From: Acinetobacter sp. ANC 4178
Lineage (GTDB): Bacteria; Pseudomonadota; Gammaproteobacteria; Pseudomonadales; Moraxellaceae
Direction of reading: 5' to 3'
DNA: 64,000 nt
NCBI RefSeq assembly: GCF_004331175.1
Contig: NZ_SJOD01000001.1
Coordinates: forward strand, 372,001-436,000
In this document: piece after piece, positions 7,681 through 16,236 of the stretch
Layout: each line of letters opens with the position of its first letter
Position numbering within the stretch: position 1 is the stretch's first letter
Program-made: the position numbers and the translations under genes
Notes under the pieces: generated by a model
The model's input: the letters and a program-made list of their open reading frames with translations, nothing else
Databases searched by the model: none
Told to the model about the DNA's origin: nothing

Positions 7681-8703
7681 ATTATGCCTGTTAAACGCTT
7701 CAACCAAATCATCTGCATTTGGGTTGTAGTAAGTATTTACCAACACATCAATTTTCTTGTGTCCGGTTATCTTGGCCAACACCTCTACAGGCAATTTTCT
7801 AACCCGAACCATCCGCGTAATGGCTTCGTGTCGGGTGTCGTGAAAATGCAGACCACTCAAACCCACAGCTTCCTTTCGTCTTTCCCACATCAACCGAAAC
7901 GCATTTTCAGACTGTGGAATCACCTTTTTACCATCATGCTTAATCAAATCCAGCAAAGCCCGTGCTTCTTCGGTCAAAGGTACATTACGAGGCTCACCAT
8001 TCTTGGTTTTCGGCAGGTGAATATGATGCTCATGCACATCTTTTTTCTGAAGCGTAATTAATTCACCCCGACGCACAGCCGTTTCCAAAGCAAATAAAAA
8101 TCCCCATGCCACATAATGCTGCGGTAAAACTGGCGTATTCCCCACTTCATAATCCAAAGCTTTCAGCATTAACTCAATTTCAGACTTATGAATACGACGC
8201 GATCGTGCTTTTGGCTTCTTCGGCTTGGTAATCAGCATCCACGGGTTTTCATCTATCAAAAACAGCTCTTTTTGCGCATACGTAAAAACAGCACTATAAA
8301 AAGAGATCTCTTTTAAAACCGTATTCGCCCCAACCTCTCCAGATCTGCGGTTGCGCCAGTTGGTTAGTTGCTTTGGCGTAATGTCATGCACAGACGTACC
8401 CGACAGAAAACCAAATTTTTCATCAAATATACTAATCTGACCTTTAATCCAACTACGGGAACTTTTAGATTCTTTATATTGGCCAACATGCTCGTAGTAG
8501 TGATCAACCAACTCTCGAAAGGAAAATTTAGGTTTAATCCCTTGCTCTTCTTCTCTGACAGCTATTTTGGATTCTAATATTTTTTTTGCAGCCCACTGTT
8601 CACATTCTCGACTGGTGTCACGGGTGCAAGATACACGTTTTCCATCAATTTGAAGTTGAATACGGTAAACATCGCCTCTTTTAACGGGCTTTGGCATTTT
8701 CAT
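7678..8703 (-). CDS. Tyrosine-type site-specific integrase
   Basis: This 341-residue protein has an N-terminal arm-binding part, a SAM-like core-binding domain (about 60-160) and a catalytic domain. All family residues are visible: Arg211 in ETAVRRGEL, Lys233, His288 and Arg291 in HFHDTRH, His315 in TGHKK, and the nucleophile in NTYYNP (Tyr325 or Tyr326). It would recombine the element with the 3' end of the adjacent tRNA-Val gene, whose CCA end is 145 bases upstream of its start. Orientation and closeness are typical of P4-like tRNA integrases. The N-terminus carries the usual KPVKRGDVYRIQL strand. A second in-frame ATG two codons inside is possible. Confidence 0.92.
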   Translation of the reverse strand: MKMPKPVKRGDVYRIQLQIDGKRVSCTRDTSRECEQWAAKKILESKIAVREEEQGIKPKFSFRELVDHYYEHVGQYKESKSSRSWIKGQISIFDEKFGFLSGTSVHDITPKQLTNWRNRRSGEVGANTVLKEISFYSAVFTYAQKELFLIDENPWMLITKPKKPKARSRRIHKSEIELMLKALDYEVGNTPVLPQHYVAWGFLFALETAVRRGELITLQKKDVHEHHIHLPKTKNGEPRNVPLTEEARALLDLIKHDGKKVIPQSENAFRLMWERRKEAVGLSGLHFHDTRHEAITRMVRVRKLPVEVLAKITGHKKIDVLVNTYYNPNADDLVEAFNRHN

Positions 8704-8794
8704 TGGTGTAATTCTTGGTGCATTTCTGGGGAAGTTTATTAATTATTTCTACTATTTTTTAAAATATCTAGGCAAAACAACAAAACTCAAACCA

Positions 8795-8839
8795 TAAAAA
8801 AAGGGCTTACAAGTCGTTGAAATTGCTTGTAAACCCTTT
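8795..8839 (-). terminator. Terminator downstream of tRNA-Val
   Basis: Read leftward, AAAGGGTTTACAAG (8839-8826) pairs with CTTGTAAGCCCTTT (8813-8800), with one mismatch and a 12-base loop. Seven T follow. It lies just past the tRNA 3' end and before the integrase start. It probably ends the tRNA transcript and insulates the integrase. Confidence 0.7.
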
Positions 8840-8847
8840 ATTTGTCT

Positions 8848-8924
8848 TGGTAGGCATATCCAGACTCGAACTGGAGACCTCTACGATGTCAACGTAGCGC
8901 TCTAACCAACTGAGCTATACGCCT
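8848..8924 (-). tRNA. tRNA-Val (anticodon GAC)
   Basis: A full cloverleaf is visible. Acceptor AGGCGTA pairs with TATGCCT with one G-T wobble. The D arm is GCTCAGTTGGTTAGAGC, the anticodon stem CTACG/CGTAG holds loop TTGACAT (GAC), and the T arm contains TTCGAGTC. Discriminator A and encoded CCA follow. It is the probable attachment site of the adjacent integrated element, since the integrase lies immediately at its 3' side. Confidence 0.95.
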
Positions 8925-8952
8925 ATATGCCACGCATAATATTCAGTTTTTT

Positions 8953-10983
8953 TCACTTAGACAAGATCTTTCTTTTATTTTTCAATACAAACGTGCAAGT
9001 TTTAAGCATTTCAGCAAATTGTTCCTTCTCTTGCTCACTATGCTTCGGTGCATACATAATCTTTCGGTGTAAATGCGCGATATTTTCCAAGATCTGGATA
9101 TCATCCACTTCTTCTATTTGATCACTAAGACGGCGCATCCAAACAGTGATTGTTTCAAATTCCTGCTTACGTAAATTATGTTGTAATTTTTTAGAAAACC
9201 GCCAAAGTAAGCGGTCAATTTCAGAGGTATTTTTCCATTTTATATAAAAGATAAAAAGAAAATACCCTGCTAAAAGAGATAAAACACTCAAGACTAATAA
9301 CATAACCATGGCATAAGTTGAACGAACACCCAACTTAGTTAACCAACTTTGCTGTGATTCAGTATTATAACCAACAACCTTACTTTGCCACTGATAACTT
9401 GCGTAATCACTCCAAATTCGCATTTTTTTTAGTAAAGCATACTGCTGATAACTCACATTAGATCGTTCAGTTCCCCATACATTTTGTTCAGCGTCCATAT
9501 AGTTTTGCATTCCGGTATCTATGCGCTGTGGTGCAATAATCGCGGTCGGATCAATCCTCATCCATTTACCATGCAACTTCACCTCTGTCCACGCATGAGC
9601 ATCGAGCTGCCTTAACTCCCAGCTTTTGCCATCGGGTGCTAATTCTCCCCCTTGGTAACCCACAACAATACGTGCTGGTAGCCTCACATATCGCATCAAT
9701 AAAGCAAAACTCGATGCATAATGTTCACAGAAACCTTGCTTAGACTGAAACAGAAAATCATCAATCCGGTTCTGTCCTAGTAATCCAGGTTGTAGGGTAT
9801 ATGCAAAATGTTGGTGCTTATACCAGTCAATAACATGATGGATATATCGTTCTGGATCACGGCCTGCTTGTTCAAATAATTGCTGTGCTAATTTTTGTGC
9901 GCGAAGATCCAAATCCGCTGGGTATTTAGTGGTACTTTTTCTAAAGGTTGGATCCTCTTGAACAAAATCAGCAAGAGCACTTTTTCCCAACCACTGTAAA
10001 TCTATAGGTTCATTCAACTGTACAGCGCGATTTGGCACGATACTGCCATCATTTTTTAAAAAATATTGAGGGTTATTCGGGATAGATTGATCCAGCCCCA
10101 TTACCCAACTGCTCTGCGGATCCGCTGCTAAATATCGATATGTAAACTGCGTGTGCTGAACCAATCGTGTCTGATTTTCAGAGTTATAATTTTGCTGATT
10201 AAATGGGCTACTGGTCCACGTTTGACCATCATAGTGATCGAGCACCATCGCTCGCCAATACAACTCTGAACGTGGGGGTAGCTTCGAGATATCACCCAAA
10301 ATACGAAAAGCTAAAGCACTGGACTGAGATAATTTCGCAATATCCCCTGGTGACATGCGATCACTCATGCCTGTAACCGCTTTATTTTCAGGAATTGGGA
10401 TATGCCATAACGGTGGTAAGCGTGGAAAAAATAAGAACAACAACACAAAAAAAGGAAACGCAAGCCCTATGAACTTTGCAACATGTTTTAAATCCTGCTT
10501 AAACCCAGCTGCTATGCTATCTTGATGCTGAAAACCTGAGGTTTGAAGCCGATATAGCCCGATAAAACTACTCACTAAACAGGCAAGTACAATACTGGCC
10601 ATCCAGATAGACTGGCTAAATAAAAATGAACTCGCAGCTACAAATAAAGCAAAATTAAAAATAATAATGACATCACGCGTATTTTTAATTTCTAAGGCTT
10701 TTGCAAAAAGAAACGTAGTTAATATCGCAACCCCAGCTTCGATACCAATAAAAGTGCGATAGCTAAAATAGATACTAGCAAGTGCTGTGAGTACCCCCAA
10801 ACCTGTCCATAATTTTGAAAAAGCATGTAATTCGGTTTGCCTAAAATGAATATATAGCGTTGCTATCGTCATCAGTAGAAGTACCGAAAGCATTATTGGC
10901 AAATACACAGCTTGCGCTATCAAGATTAAACTTAAGCTTAATAAAATGGTTAATTTGACAGATGAGTTGACTGTATTTTTCAT
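8953..10983 (-). CDS. TgpA-like transglutaminase membrane protein (DUF3488)
   Basis: About six N-terminal membrane spans (residues 1-190) precede a periplasmic transglutaminase-like domain. The catalytic triad is visible: Cys near 415 in QGFCEHYASSF, His near 463 in LDAHAWTEV, and Asp in RIDPTA. A last span near 560 and a cytoplasmic tail follow. The layout and length (676) match TgpA of Pseudomonas aeruginosa, an essential periplasmic transglutaminase of unknown substrate. It is the last gene of a MoxR-DUF58-TgpA operon, starting three bases after the DUF58 stop, an order conserved in many proteobacteria. Confidence 0.9.
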   Translation of the reverse strand: MKNTVNSSVKLTILLSLSLILIAQAVYLPIMLSVLLLMTIATLYIHFRQTELHAFSKLWTGLGVLTALASIYFSYRTFIGIEAGVAILTTFLFAKALEIKNTRDVIIIFNFALFVAASSFLFSQSIWMASIVLACLVSSFIGLYRLQTSGFQHQDSIAAGFKQDLKHVAKFIGLAFPFFVLLFLFFPRLPPLWHIPIPENKAVTGMSDRMSPGDIAKLSQSSALAFRILGDISKLPPRSELYWRAMVLDHYDGQTWTSSPFNQQNYNSENQTRLVQHTQFTYRYLAADPQSSWVMGLDQSIPNNPQYFLKNDGSIVPNRAVQLNEPIDLQWLGKSALADFVQEDPTFRKSTTKYPADLDLRAQKLAQQLFEQAGRDPERYIHHVIDWYKHQHFAYTLQPGLLGQNRIDDFLFQSKQGFCEHYASSFALLMRYVRLPARIVVGYQGGELAPDGKSWELRQLDAHAWTEVKLHGKWMRIDPTAIIAPQRIDTGMQNYMDAEQNVWGTERSNVSYQQYALLKKMRIWSDYASYQWQSKVVGYNTESQQSWLTKLGVRSTYAMVMLLVLSVLSLLAGYFLFIFYIKWKNTSEIDRLLWRFSKKLQHNLRKQEFETITVWMRRLSDQIEEVDDIQILENIAHLHRKIMYAPKHSEQEKEQFAEMLKTCTFVLKNKRKILSK

Positions 10984-10986
10984 TAT

Positions 10987-11913
10987 TTAAGCCTGTGCCA
11001 GCAACCGTTTAGCTTGCAACATTTGTTGCTCCCCAACACCCTTGACCAGTTCAGCATGTGGTAGAAGCAAGCGATAAGCGTATTGCTGCTGCTCACATTG
11101 CTCGACTAATCCCATCATCAGACTCAACTTTTCTTCATGATCTGTACTCGGCATATGTAGATAATCAATATCTATGCTCTGTAAATCATCATGTTGCTCA
11201 AAAACTTTCACATAAAGCCCTTGTCCTCGCGCCACCTGCTTCCAAGAAACAGCTTGGATAGAATCACCTTGTCGAAAATCACGTAACTCTCGAAATTCGT
11301 CCAAATCTAATTCCTGCGCTTGTCGCGAAAACTGCTGTTGCGTGACTGAATACTTCGCATATGGTGCAATCCAAGACTGTCCCTTCAAATACATATAAGT
11401 CCATGCACGAACCAATCCAAAAGGATAGACTGAAAAAAGCTGTATGGTCGGATATTCAAATACCCCTCGTATGTTGGGATTCAATTCGACCGCATGACGA
11501 TGTTGAAGGTCTGTAAACATAATTTGATGCATCTGTGCATCGACTTTAATCCACAAGTATCGCGCTTGAGGTTGAGGCTGTTTGAAATAGAGTTCTAAAA
11601 TTAAAGGCTGTCCCACTTGTCCAAGTTCAGTATAAGAAACGTCTATCTGCAAACCGTGTAACTGCTTAAAGGTGATGTAAAAACTAATACATAAAATGGC
11701 ACTAATCAGAAAACAAAAACCAAGAATTAAGTTATTGGCATAATTCACACCCGCAATAAAGGTAATTAAAATCAACACTAGATATAAGTAACCCTGCTGA
11801 TACATAAAAACCAACACATCTTTTTGCGTCAATGTTTTCTGTCGCGTAAAACTAAACCTTTTTTTCGTCCATTTTAACCATAATGACTGAATCAACTTAA
11901 ATTTCCTTACCAT
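10987..11913 (-). CDS. DUF58 domain membrane protein
   Basis: Two closely spaced membrane spans (about 34-52 and 57-77) are followed by a soluble domain. It contains the DUF58 signature EFRELRDFRQGDSIQAVSWK near residues 205-224. The protein (308 residues) is the usual middle partner of MoxR ATPases and may act as an adaptor with a von Willebrand A-like fold. Its ATG shares one base with the TAA of the MoxR gene, indicating translational coupling. No enzymatic role is known. Confidence 0.88.
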   Translation of the reverse strand: MVRKFKLIQSLWLKWTKKRFSFTRQKTLTQKDVLVFMYQQGYLYLVLILITFIAGVNYANNLILGFCFLISAILCISFYITFKQLHGLQIDVSYTELGQVGQPLILELYFKQPQPQARYLWIKVDAQMHQIMFTDLQHRHAVELNPNIRGVFEYPTIQLFSVYPFGLVRAWTYMYLKGQSWIAPYAKYSVTQQQFSRQAQELDLDEFRELRDFRQGDSIQAVSWKQVARGQGLYVKVFEQHDDLQSIDIDYLHMPSTDHEEKLSLMMGLVEQCEQQQYAYRLLLPHAELVKGVGEQQMLQAKRLLAQA

Positions 11914-12872
11914 TAACTGATTGGAATCTGTCGCATCAGTTGTGCAGTTTCAATTTCACTGAGACCTATTCGATGAGCCGTAACCGCAACAAAAACGGCT
12001 TGCACATCATCCGCTGTAACAAAACTACGTTGTTCAATTAAAGCATGTGCTTGTGCTGCTTTTTTTAATGCCAATAGCCCGCGTGTTGATAACCCGTGAC
12101 GCCCTTTACGGCTTTCTTGTGCCAAATCTAGAAGATAATCCATAACAACATCACCCACATAAACCTGCTGCACCAAATGTTGTAATTGCAATATTTCATC
12201 TTGCTGAAACACTTGCGCCAAAGTAGAAATTAAAACTTGTCGTGAATCTTGCTGTAATAACAACTTCTCTGCTGAACGTGAAGGATAGCCCAGAGACAAC
12301 CGCATTAAGAAGCGATCTAGCTGCGATTCAGGTAAGGCGTATGTTCCACTCTGAAATAGCGGGTTTTGTGTTGCAATCACCCAAAACGGTTGCGGTAAGG
12401 CATAACGAATCCCATCGACAGTAACCGCACCCTCCTCCATCGCCTCTAATAAAGCACTTTGCGTTTTCGGGCTACAGCGATTGATTTCATCAGCCAAGAG
12501 GATTTGAGTAAAAATTGGGCCTTGTTTAAACTCAAACAGATGCTCTTTTTGATTAAACATATTGATGCCAATTACATCGCTCGCCAACATATCATTGGTA
12601 AACTGAATACGTTGAAACTTGAGTCCTGCAATATGCGCCAAAGCACTAGAGAGTGTGGTTTTGCCTAAACCAGGTAAATCTTCAAAAAGTACATGCCCAC
12701 CTGCCAACAAACAGCTCAGCGCTAATTTAGTTTGTTGCTCTTTATCTAAAATAATTCGATTGATCTGAGTCAAAAAAGTCTGAACTTTACTGGCATAGGC
12801 TTGAATTTTGGCATCTATTTTTCGTGTGTCTTCTGCTAAGTGCTGCTCTTCTTTCTGTTTTGCCCAAATCAC
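11913..12872 (-). CDS. MoxR family AAA+ ATPase
   Basis: This AAA+ chaperone-like ATPase has Walker A GLGKTTL in EDLPGLGKTTLSSALA, and Walker B LLADEINRCSPKTQSALLEAM, both diagnostic for MoxR. The sensor is VIATQNP. MoxR proteins help assemble or activate complexes with their DUF58 partners. The GTG at 12872 (giving 319 residues) is chosen because GGGGA lies about eight bases upstream. The longer frame starting at a GTG at 12914 would begin inside the terminator hairpin of the preceding operon. TTG at 12875 is also possible. Confidence 0.88.
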   Translation of the reverse strand: MIWAKQKEEQHLAEDTRKIDAKIQAYASKVQTFLTQINRIILDKEQQTKLALSCLLAGGHVLFEDLPGLGKTTLSSALAHIAGLKFQRIQFTNDMLASDVIGINMFNQKEHLFEFKQGPIFTQILLADEINRCSPKTQSALLEAMEEGAVTVDGIRYALPQPFWVIATQNPLFQSGTYALPESQLDRFLMRLSLGYPSRSAEKLLLQQDSRQVLISTLAQVFQQDEILQLQHLVQQVYVGDVVMDYLLDLAQESRKGRHGLSTRGLLALKKAAQAHALIEQRSFVTADDVQAVFVAVTAHRIGLSEIETAQLMRQIPIS

Positions 12873-12885
12873 CAATATTCCCCAA

Positions 12886-12919
12886 TAAAAAAACGGCGCA
12901 TGATTAACATACACCGTTT
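12886..12919 (-). terminator. Terminator of the cstA-ybdD unit
   Basis: Read leftward, AAAAACGGTG pairs with CGCCGTTTTT around a loop of about 13 bases, followed by a T-run of seven. It lies 41 bases past the ybdD-like stop codon and immediately before the MoxR ribosome binding site. Confidence 0.65.
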
Positions 12920-12933
12920 TTGACTTTTTCCAA
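12906..12933 (-). promoter_or_regulatory. Candidate MoxR-operon promoter inside the terminator
   Basis: Leftward reading gives TTGGAA (12933-12928) and TATGTT (12911-12906) with a 16-bp spacer. The start point would fall inside the terminator hairpin. Only about 14 bases separate the hairpin T-run from the MoxR start, so a promoter must overlap it unless the operon depends on read-through. Confidence 0.35.
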
Positions 12934-12960
12934 AGGAATCAGTGGCTTTCTAGATGTCCA

Positions 12961-13263
12961 TTAACACGGACATTTCTTTAAATTGCCACCTGCCGTTGGA
13001 TAACGAGCATCTACACAATGACGGTAAAAGGTTTTCGCATCCATTGGAGCTAAATCTGGATGATGCTTTTTCATGTGTTCCACATAATTTTCATAATCTG
13101 GAACACCGACCATTAACCGAAAGCTTTGTTGTAAACCCTGCCACAATGTTGCAATTCTGGACCAATTTTTTGGCGAAAAAATTAAGTCTTTCTGCGACAT
13201 GATGGTCATCTTGATGATTTTATAAATCACCGTTTTACCACCTTTAGCAAATCTAAGATTCAT
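12961..13263 (-). CDS. YbdD/YjiX family protein
   Basis: This is a small protein of the YbdD/YjiX family (formerly DUF466), normally encoded right after CstA or BtsT transporters. Family residues are seen in WQGLQQSFRLMVGVPDYENY and HHPDLAPMDAKTFYR with a Cys-containing tail. The ATG at 13263 is preferred because GAGGTGA sits about five bases upstream. This gives 100 residues, longer than the roughly 65 of the E. coli proteins. An inner ATG at 13200 would give a more typical length but has a poor ribosome site. It follows cstA by 47 bases and shares its terminator. Confidence 0.85.
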   Translation of the reverse strand: MNLRFAKGGKTVIYKIIKMTIMSQKDLIFSPKNWSRIATLWQGLQQSFRLMVGVPDYENYVEHMKKHHPDLAPMDAKTFYRHCVDARYPTAGGNLKKCPC

Positions 13264-13309
13264 CTTACTCACCTCAGCTTATTTACTTGCAAAGTCATAT
13301 CACAAAACA

Positions 13310-15409
13310 TTAATGTGACTTAGAAATAGTCACTTCTTCAGGATCTGCATACACAGCTGGCGCTTCATGGACTGTTGGCACTGGGCTTGCCAATGCACGG
13401 CGAATCACGCCAATCGCAGCAAAGATCATCACCACCGCCACAATCATAAAGAATGCACAAAGTGCAGCATTAATTTGATTCGATAACACAATCGTTTGCA
13501 TTTCTTCAAATGTTTTTGCTGGTTTTAAAATCTCACCTTTGGCAATAGCAGCTGAGAATCTATCCGCTTGTGCTAAGAAACCAATTTTTGGATTTTCATG
13601 GAAGATTTTTTGCCAGCCTGCCGTCATACAGGTAATGATTAAGAAAACTGTCGGGATAATGGTGACCCAAACATATTTCTCTTTCTTCATTTTAAACAGA
13701 ATGACAGTACCCAATATCAACGCCATAGCCGCCAACATCTGGTTACCAATACCAAATAACGGCCATAAACTATTAATACCACCGAGCGGATCAACAACGC
13801 CTTGATAAACGAAGAAACCCCATCCTGCAACAGCAACTGCTGTACCGACCATGTTTCCAAAGAAATTGTGTGTGTTTTTAAGTGAAGGAACCACAATCCC
13901 TACTGTATCTTGCACCATAAAACGACATGCACGTGTACCCGCATCTACCGCAGTTAAAATAAACAGGGCTTCAAATAGAATCGCAAAGTGATACCAGAAA
14001 GCCATCATCGAACGGTTATTAAAGATTTCCGTAATGATGTGTGCCATACCAATCGCAAAAGTCGGCGCACCGCCCGTACGCGAAAGAATCGTCGTTTCGC
14101 CCACTTCTTTTGCAAGTAAACTTAAGGTTTCAGGTGTTACCACAAAGCCTAAATTTCGTACTGCCTCTGCTGCGGATTCTACCGTCGTACCCAGTACAGC
14201 AGCAGGTGCATTAATTGCAAAATACACTCCAGGTTCTAGCACAGTCGCACAAATCATTGCCATAATGGCAACAAATGATTCCATCAACATGCCGCCATAA
14301 CCAATCACACGAATATTTACTTCGTTATCGATCAATTTAGGCGTAGTTCCTGATGAAACTAAAGCATGGAAACCTGAGATTGCACCACAAGCAATGGTAA
14401 TGAAGAGAAATGGGAACATTGAACCCGCGAATACTGGACCAGTACCATCAACAAAATGCGTCACTGAAGGCATTTTTAACATCGGCATTGCAACCATAAT
14501 ACCGACTGCAAGTCCTGCAATTACCCCGATTTTCAAGAACGTAGATAAATAATCACGCGGCGCTAACAATAACCACACAGGTAAAACAGAAGCGACAAAA
14601 CCGTAAATAATCAAACACCACGTTAACTGTATGCCTGTTAACGTAAAGAATGGTCCCCAGTATGGATCTGCAGCAACATTACCGCCATAAACAATTGCCG
14701 CCATCATCAATACAAAACCAATGATTGAAACCTCTGCAATCTTGCCTGGGCGCAAGTAACGCATGTAAATACCCATGAACAACGCAATCGGTATTGTTGC
14801 AGCAATAGTGAATACACCCCAAGGACTATGCGCAAGTGCTTTTACCACCACCAAAGCCAATACAGCCAAAATAATGATCATTACGCCAAGCGCACCAAGC
14901 ATGACCACAATACCTGCAAATGAACCTAACTCCTGCTTGGCCATTTCACCCAGTGATCGTCCATCGCGACGGGTTGAAATAAACAAAACCAAGAAGTCTT
15001 GAACAGCTCCTGCAAGAACAACACCCACTAACAGCCAAATAGTACCAGGCAAGTACCCCATTTGTGCCGCTAAAATAGGTCCAACTAAAGGACCTGCACC
15101 TGCAATTGCAGCGAAATGATGACCAAAAAGAACATATTTATTGGTTGGGACGTAGTCCAAACCATCATTTAAACGATGGGCTGGGGTTAACCGTCTTGGG
15201 TTAAGTTCAAAAACTTTGGTTGCAATAAATAAGCTATAAAAACGATAAGCAATGCTGTATACACAGATAGCTGCTAAAACTAGCCAAACTGCATTAACAT
15301 GCTCACCGCGACTAACCGCTAATATTCCAAAAGATACCGCGCCTATAATCGCGACTAAACTCCAGATAAGTTTGGAGGGGAGCGTAGATTTTCGTTGAAT
15401 CGTATCCAT
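13310..15409 (-). CDS. cstA: CstA/BtsT family pyruvate or peptide transporter
   Basis: This 699-residue inner-membrane protein has about 16 spans. The N-terminal CstA domain carries the family block GHHFAAIAGAGPLVGPILAA followed by GYLPGTIWLL and STRRDGRSLGE, and FGIGNQMLAAMAL lies in the C-terminal domain. CstA/BtsT proteins import pyruvate and possibly peptides on carbon starvation, energised by protons. With the ybdD-like gene behind it, this forms the usual two-gene unit. Which substrate is preferred cannot be told from sequence. No CRP-type site was clearly seen upstream. Confidence 0.93.
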   Translation of the reverse strand: MDTIQRKSTLPSKLIWSLVAIIGAVSFGILAVSRGEHVNAVWLVLAAICVYSIAYRFYSLFIATKVFELNPRRLTPAHRLNDGLDYVPTNKYVLFGHHFAAIAGAGPLVGPILAAQMGYLPGTIWLLVGVVLAGAVQDFLVLFISTRRDGRSLGEMAKQELGSFAGIVVMLGALGVMIIILAVLALVVVKALAHSPWGVFTIAATIPIALFMGIYMRYLRPGKIAEVSIIGFVLMMAAIVYGGNVAADPYWGPFFTLTGIQLTWCLIIYGFVASVLPVWLLLAPRDYLSTFLKIGVIAGLAVGIMVAMPMLKMPSVTHFVDGTGPVFAGSMFPFLFITIACGAISGFHALVSSGTTPKLIDNEVNIRVIGYGGMLMESFVAIMAMICATVLEPGVYFAINAPAAVLGTTVESAAEAVRNLGFVVTPETLSLLAKEVGETTILSRTGGAPTFAIGMAHIITEIFNNRSMMAFWYHFAILFEALFILTAVDAGTRACRFMVQDTVGIVVPSLKNTHNFFGNMVGTAVAVAGWGFFVYQGVVDPLGGINSLWPLFGIGNQMLAAMALILGTVILFKMKKEKYVWVTIIPTVFLIITCMTAGWQKIFHENPKIGFLAQADRFSAAIAKGEILKPAKTFEEMQTIVLSNQINAALCAFFMIVAVVMIFAAIGVIRRALASPVPTVHEAPAVYADPEEVTISKSH

Positions 15410-15522
15410 TCATGACCTCATTTAAGATTATTATGCAGTTTGGTTTCTTATTCGCGTTATCTCTGCCGAATTCCTTGTCGACTTTACTCCTTATACTTTA
15501 GTCTGCCACTACGACTTTGGCA

Positions 15523-15552
15523 TAAAAAAAGGGATGATTTTCATCATCCCTT
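15523..15552 (-). terminator. efp terminator
   Basis: Leftward, AAGGGATGAT pairs with ATCATCCCTT around a four-base loop and is followed by seven T. It lies 25 bases after the efp stop codon. Confidence 0.88.
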
Positions 15553-15576
15553 CGATAATAGTCTATTTTTAAACCA

Positions 15577-16146
15577 TTATGCACGTTCTAAATAATCACC
15601 CGTACGAGTATCTACACGAACGCTTTCTTCTTGCTGTACGAATAATGGAACACGTACTACAGCACCAGTTTCCAATTTCGCTGGTTTACCACCACCGCCA
15701 GAAGTATCACCACGTACACCTGGATCAGTTTCAACGATTTTCAAAACCACGAAATTCGGCGCATTTACATTTAATGGCACGCCATTGAACAACATAATTG
15801 TGCAAAGTTCATTTGAATCGTCTTTTAACCATTTTGCAGCATCGCCCATTGCTGTTTTATCAGCAGCGATTTGCTCAAAAGTTACAGGATCCATGAAGTT
15901 CCATAGTTCGCCATCGTTGTATAAGTAGTTCATTTCTACTTCAACAATGTCTGCACCTTCAAGAGAATCACCTGACTTAAAGGTTTTTTCTAAGACTTTA
16001 CCTGTTTTAAGGTTACGTAATTTAACACGGTTAAACGCTTGGCCCTTACCAGGTTTTACGTATTCGTTCTCCATGATTGAACATGGGTTACCATCAAGCA
16101 TAACCTTAAGGCCCTGCTTGAAATCATTTGTAGAATAATTGGCCAT
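15577..16146 (-). CDS. efp: Elongation factor P
   Basis: This 189-residue translation factor relieves ribosome stalling at polyproline. All three domains are present: a KOW-like N-terminal domain, an OB fold with [16 protein letters not shown], and the C-terminal domain with [10 protein letters not shown] and the signature [12 protein letters not shown]. The modified loop is VKPGKGQAF with Lys34 at its tip, the site of beta-lysylation by EpmA and EpmB. The ATG at 16146 is preferred because GGAG lies ten bases upstream and it gives the standard MANYSTNDF start. A GTG three codons earlier is too close to that GGAG. The epmB gene lies divergently next door. Confidence 0.97.
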   Translation of the reverse strand: MANYSTNDFKQGLKVMLDGNPCSIMENEYVKPGKGQAFNRVKLRNLKTGKVLEKTFKSGDSLEGADIVEVEMNYLYNDGELWNFMDPVTFEQIAADKTAMGDAAKWLKDDSNELCTIMLFNGVPLNVNAPNFVVLKIVETDPGVRGDTSGGGGKPAKLETGAVVRVPLFVQQEESVRVDTRTGDYLERA

Positions 16147-16164
16147 GACTGGCACACTCCAAAC

Positions 16165-16212
16165 TTGCTAACTTAAAATCTGTTCATGCTAGAATAGTCT
16201 ATTAATGCTAGA
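16165..16212. promoter_or_regulatory. efp-epmB divergent promoter region
   Basis: ATGCTAGA occurs twice in direct orientation (16186-16193 and 16205-16212). The first copy contains a good extended -10, TGCTAGAAT, for epmB, with a weak TTGCTA at 16165-16170 as -35. The rightmost copy is followed by TAGCA and forms inverted TGCTAG/CTAGCA words. Leftward promoters for efp must overlap here, but no single pair stands out. Confidence 0.4.
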
Positions 16213-16236
16213 CTAGCACTATTTTTAACACGTGGC

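Larger units (their letters stand above)
1..8847. mobile_element. P4-like integrative element, left end outside window
   Basis: The span runs from the window edge to the 3' end of tRNA-Val. It contains a tyrosine integrase directly beside the tRNA, a primase-helicase with the P4 alpha layout (zinc finger, Toprim, P-loop), a Rha-family regulator, a divergent XRE repressor, an Ash-like leader peptide and a leader with P4 CI-RNA geometry. No capsid, terminase or tail genes are visible, so this is a satellite-type or integrative element rather than a complete prophage. A second copy of the tRNA 3' end, expected at the far junction, is not present in the window, so the left boundary is unknown. 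The membrane protein at the far left is assumed to be cargo. Confidence 0.75.

Noticed and set aside
12873..12914. Longer MoxR start at GTG 12914
   Set aside because: It would start inside the terminator hairpin of the cstA-ybdD unit and has no ribosome site; the GTG at 12872 has GGGGA upstream.
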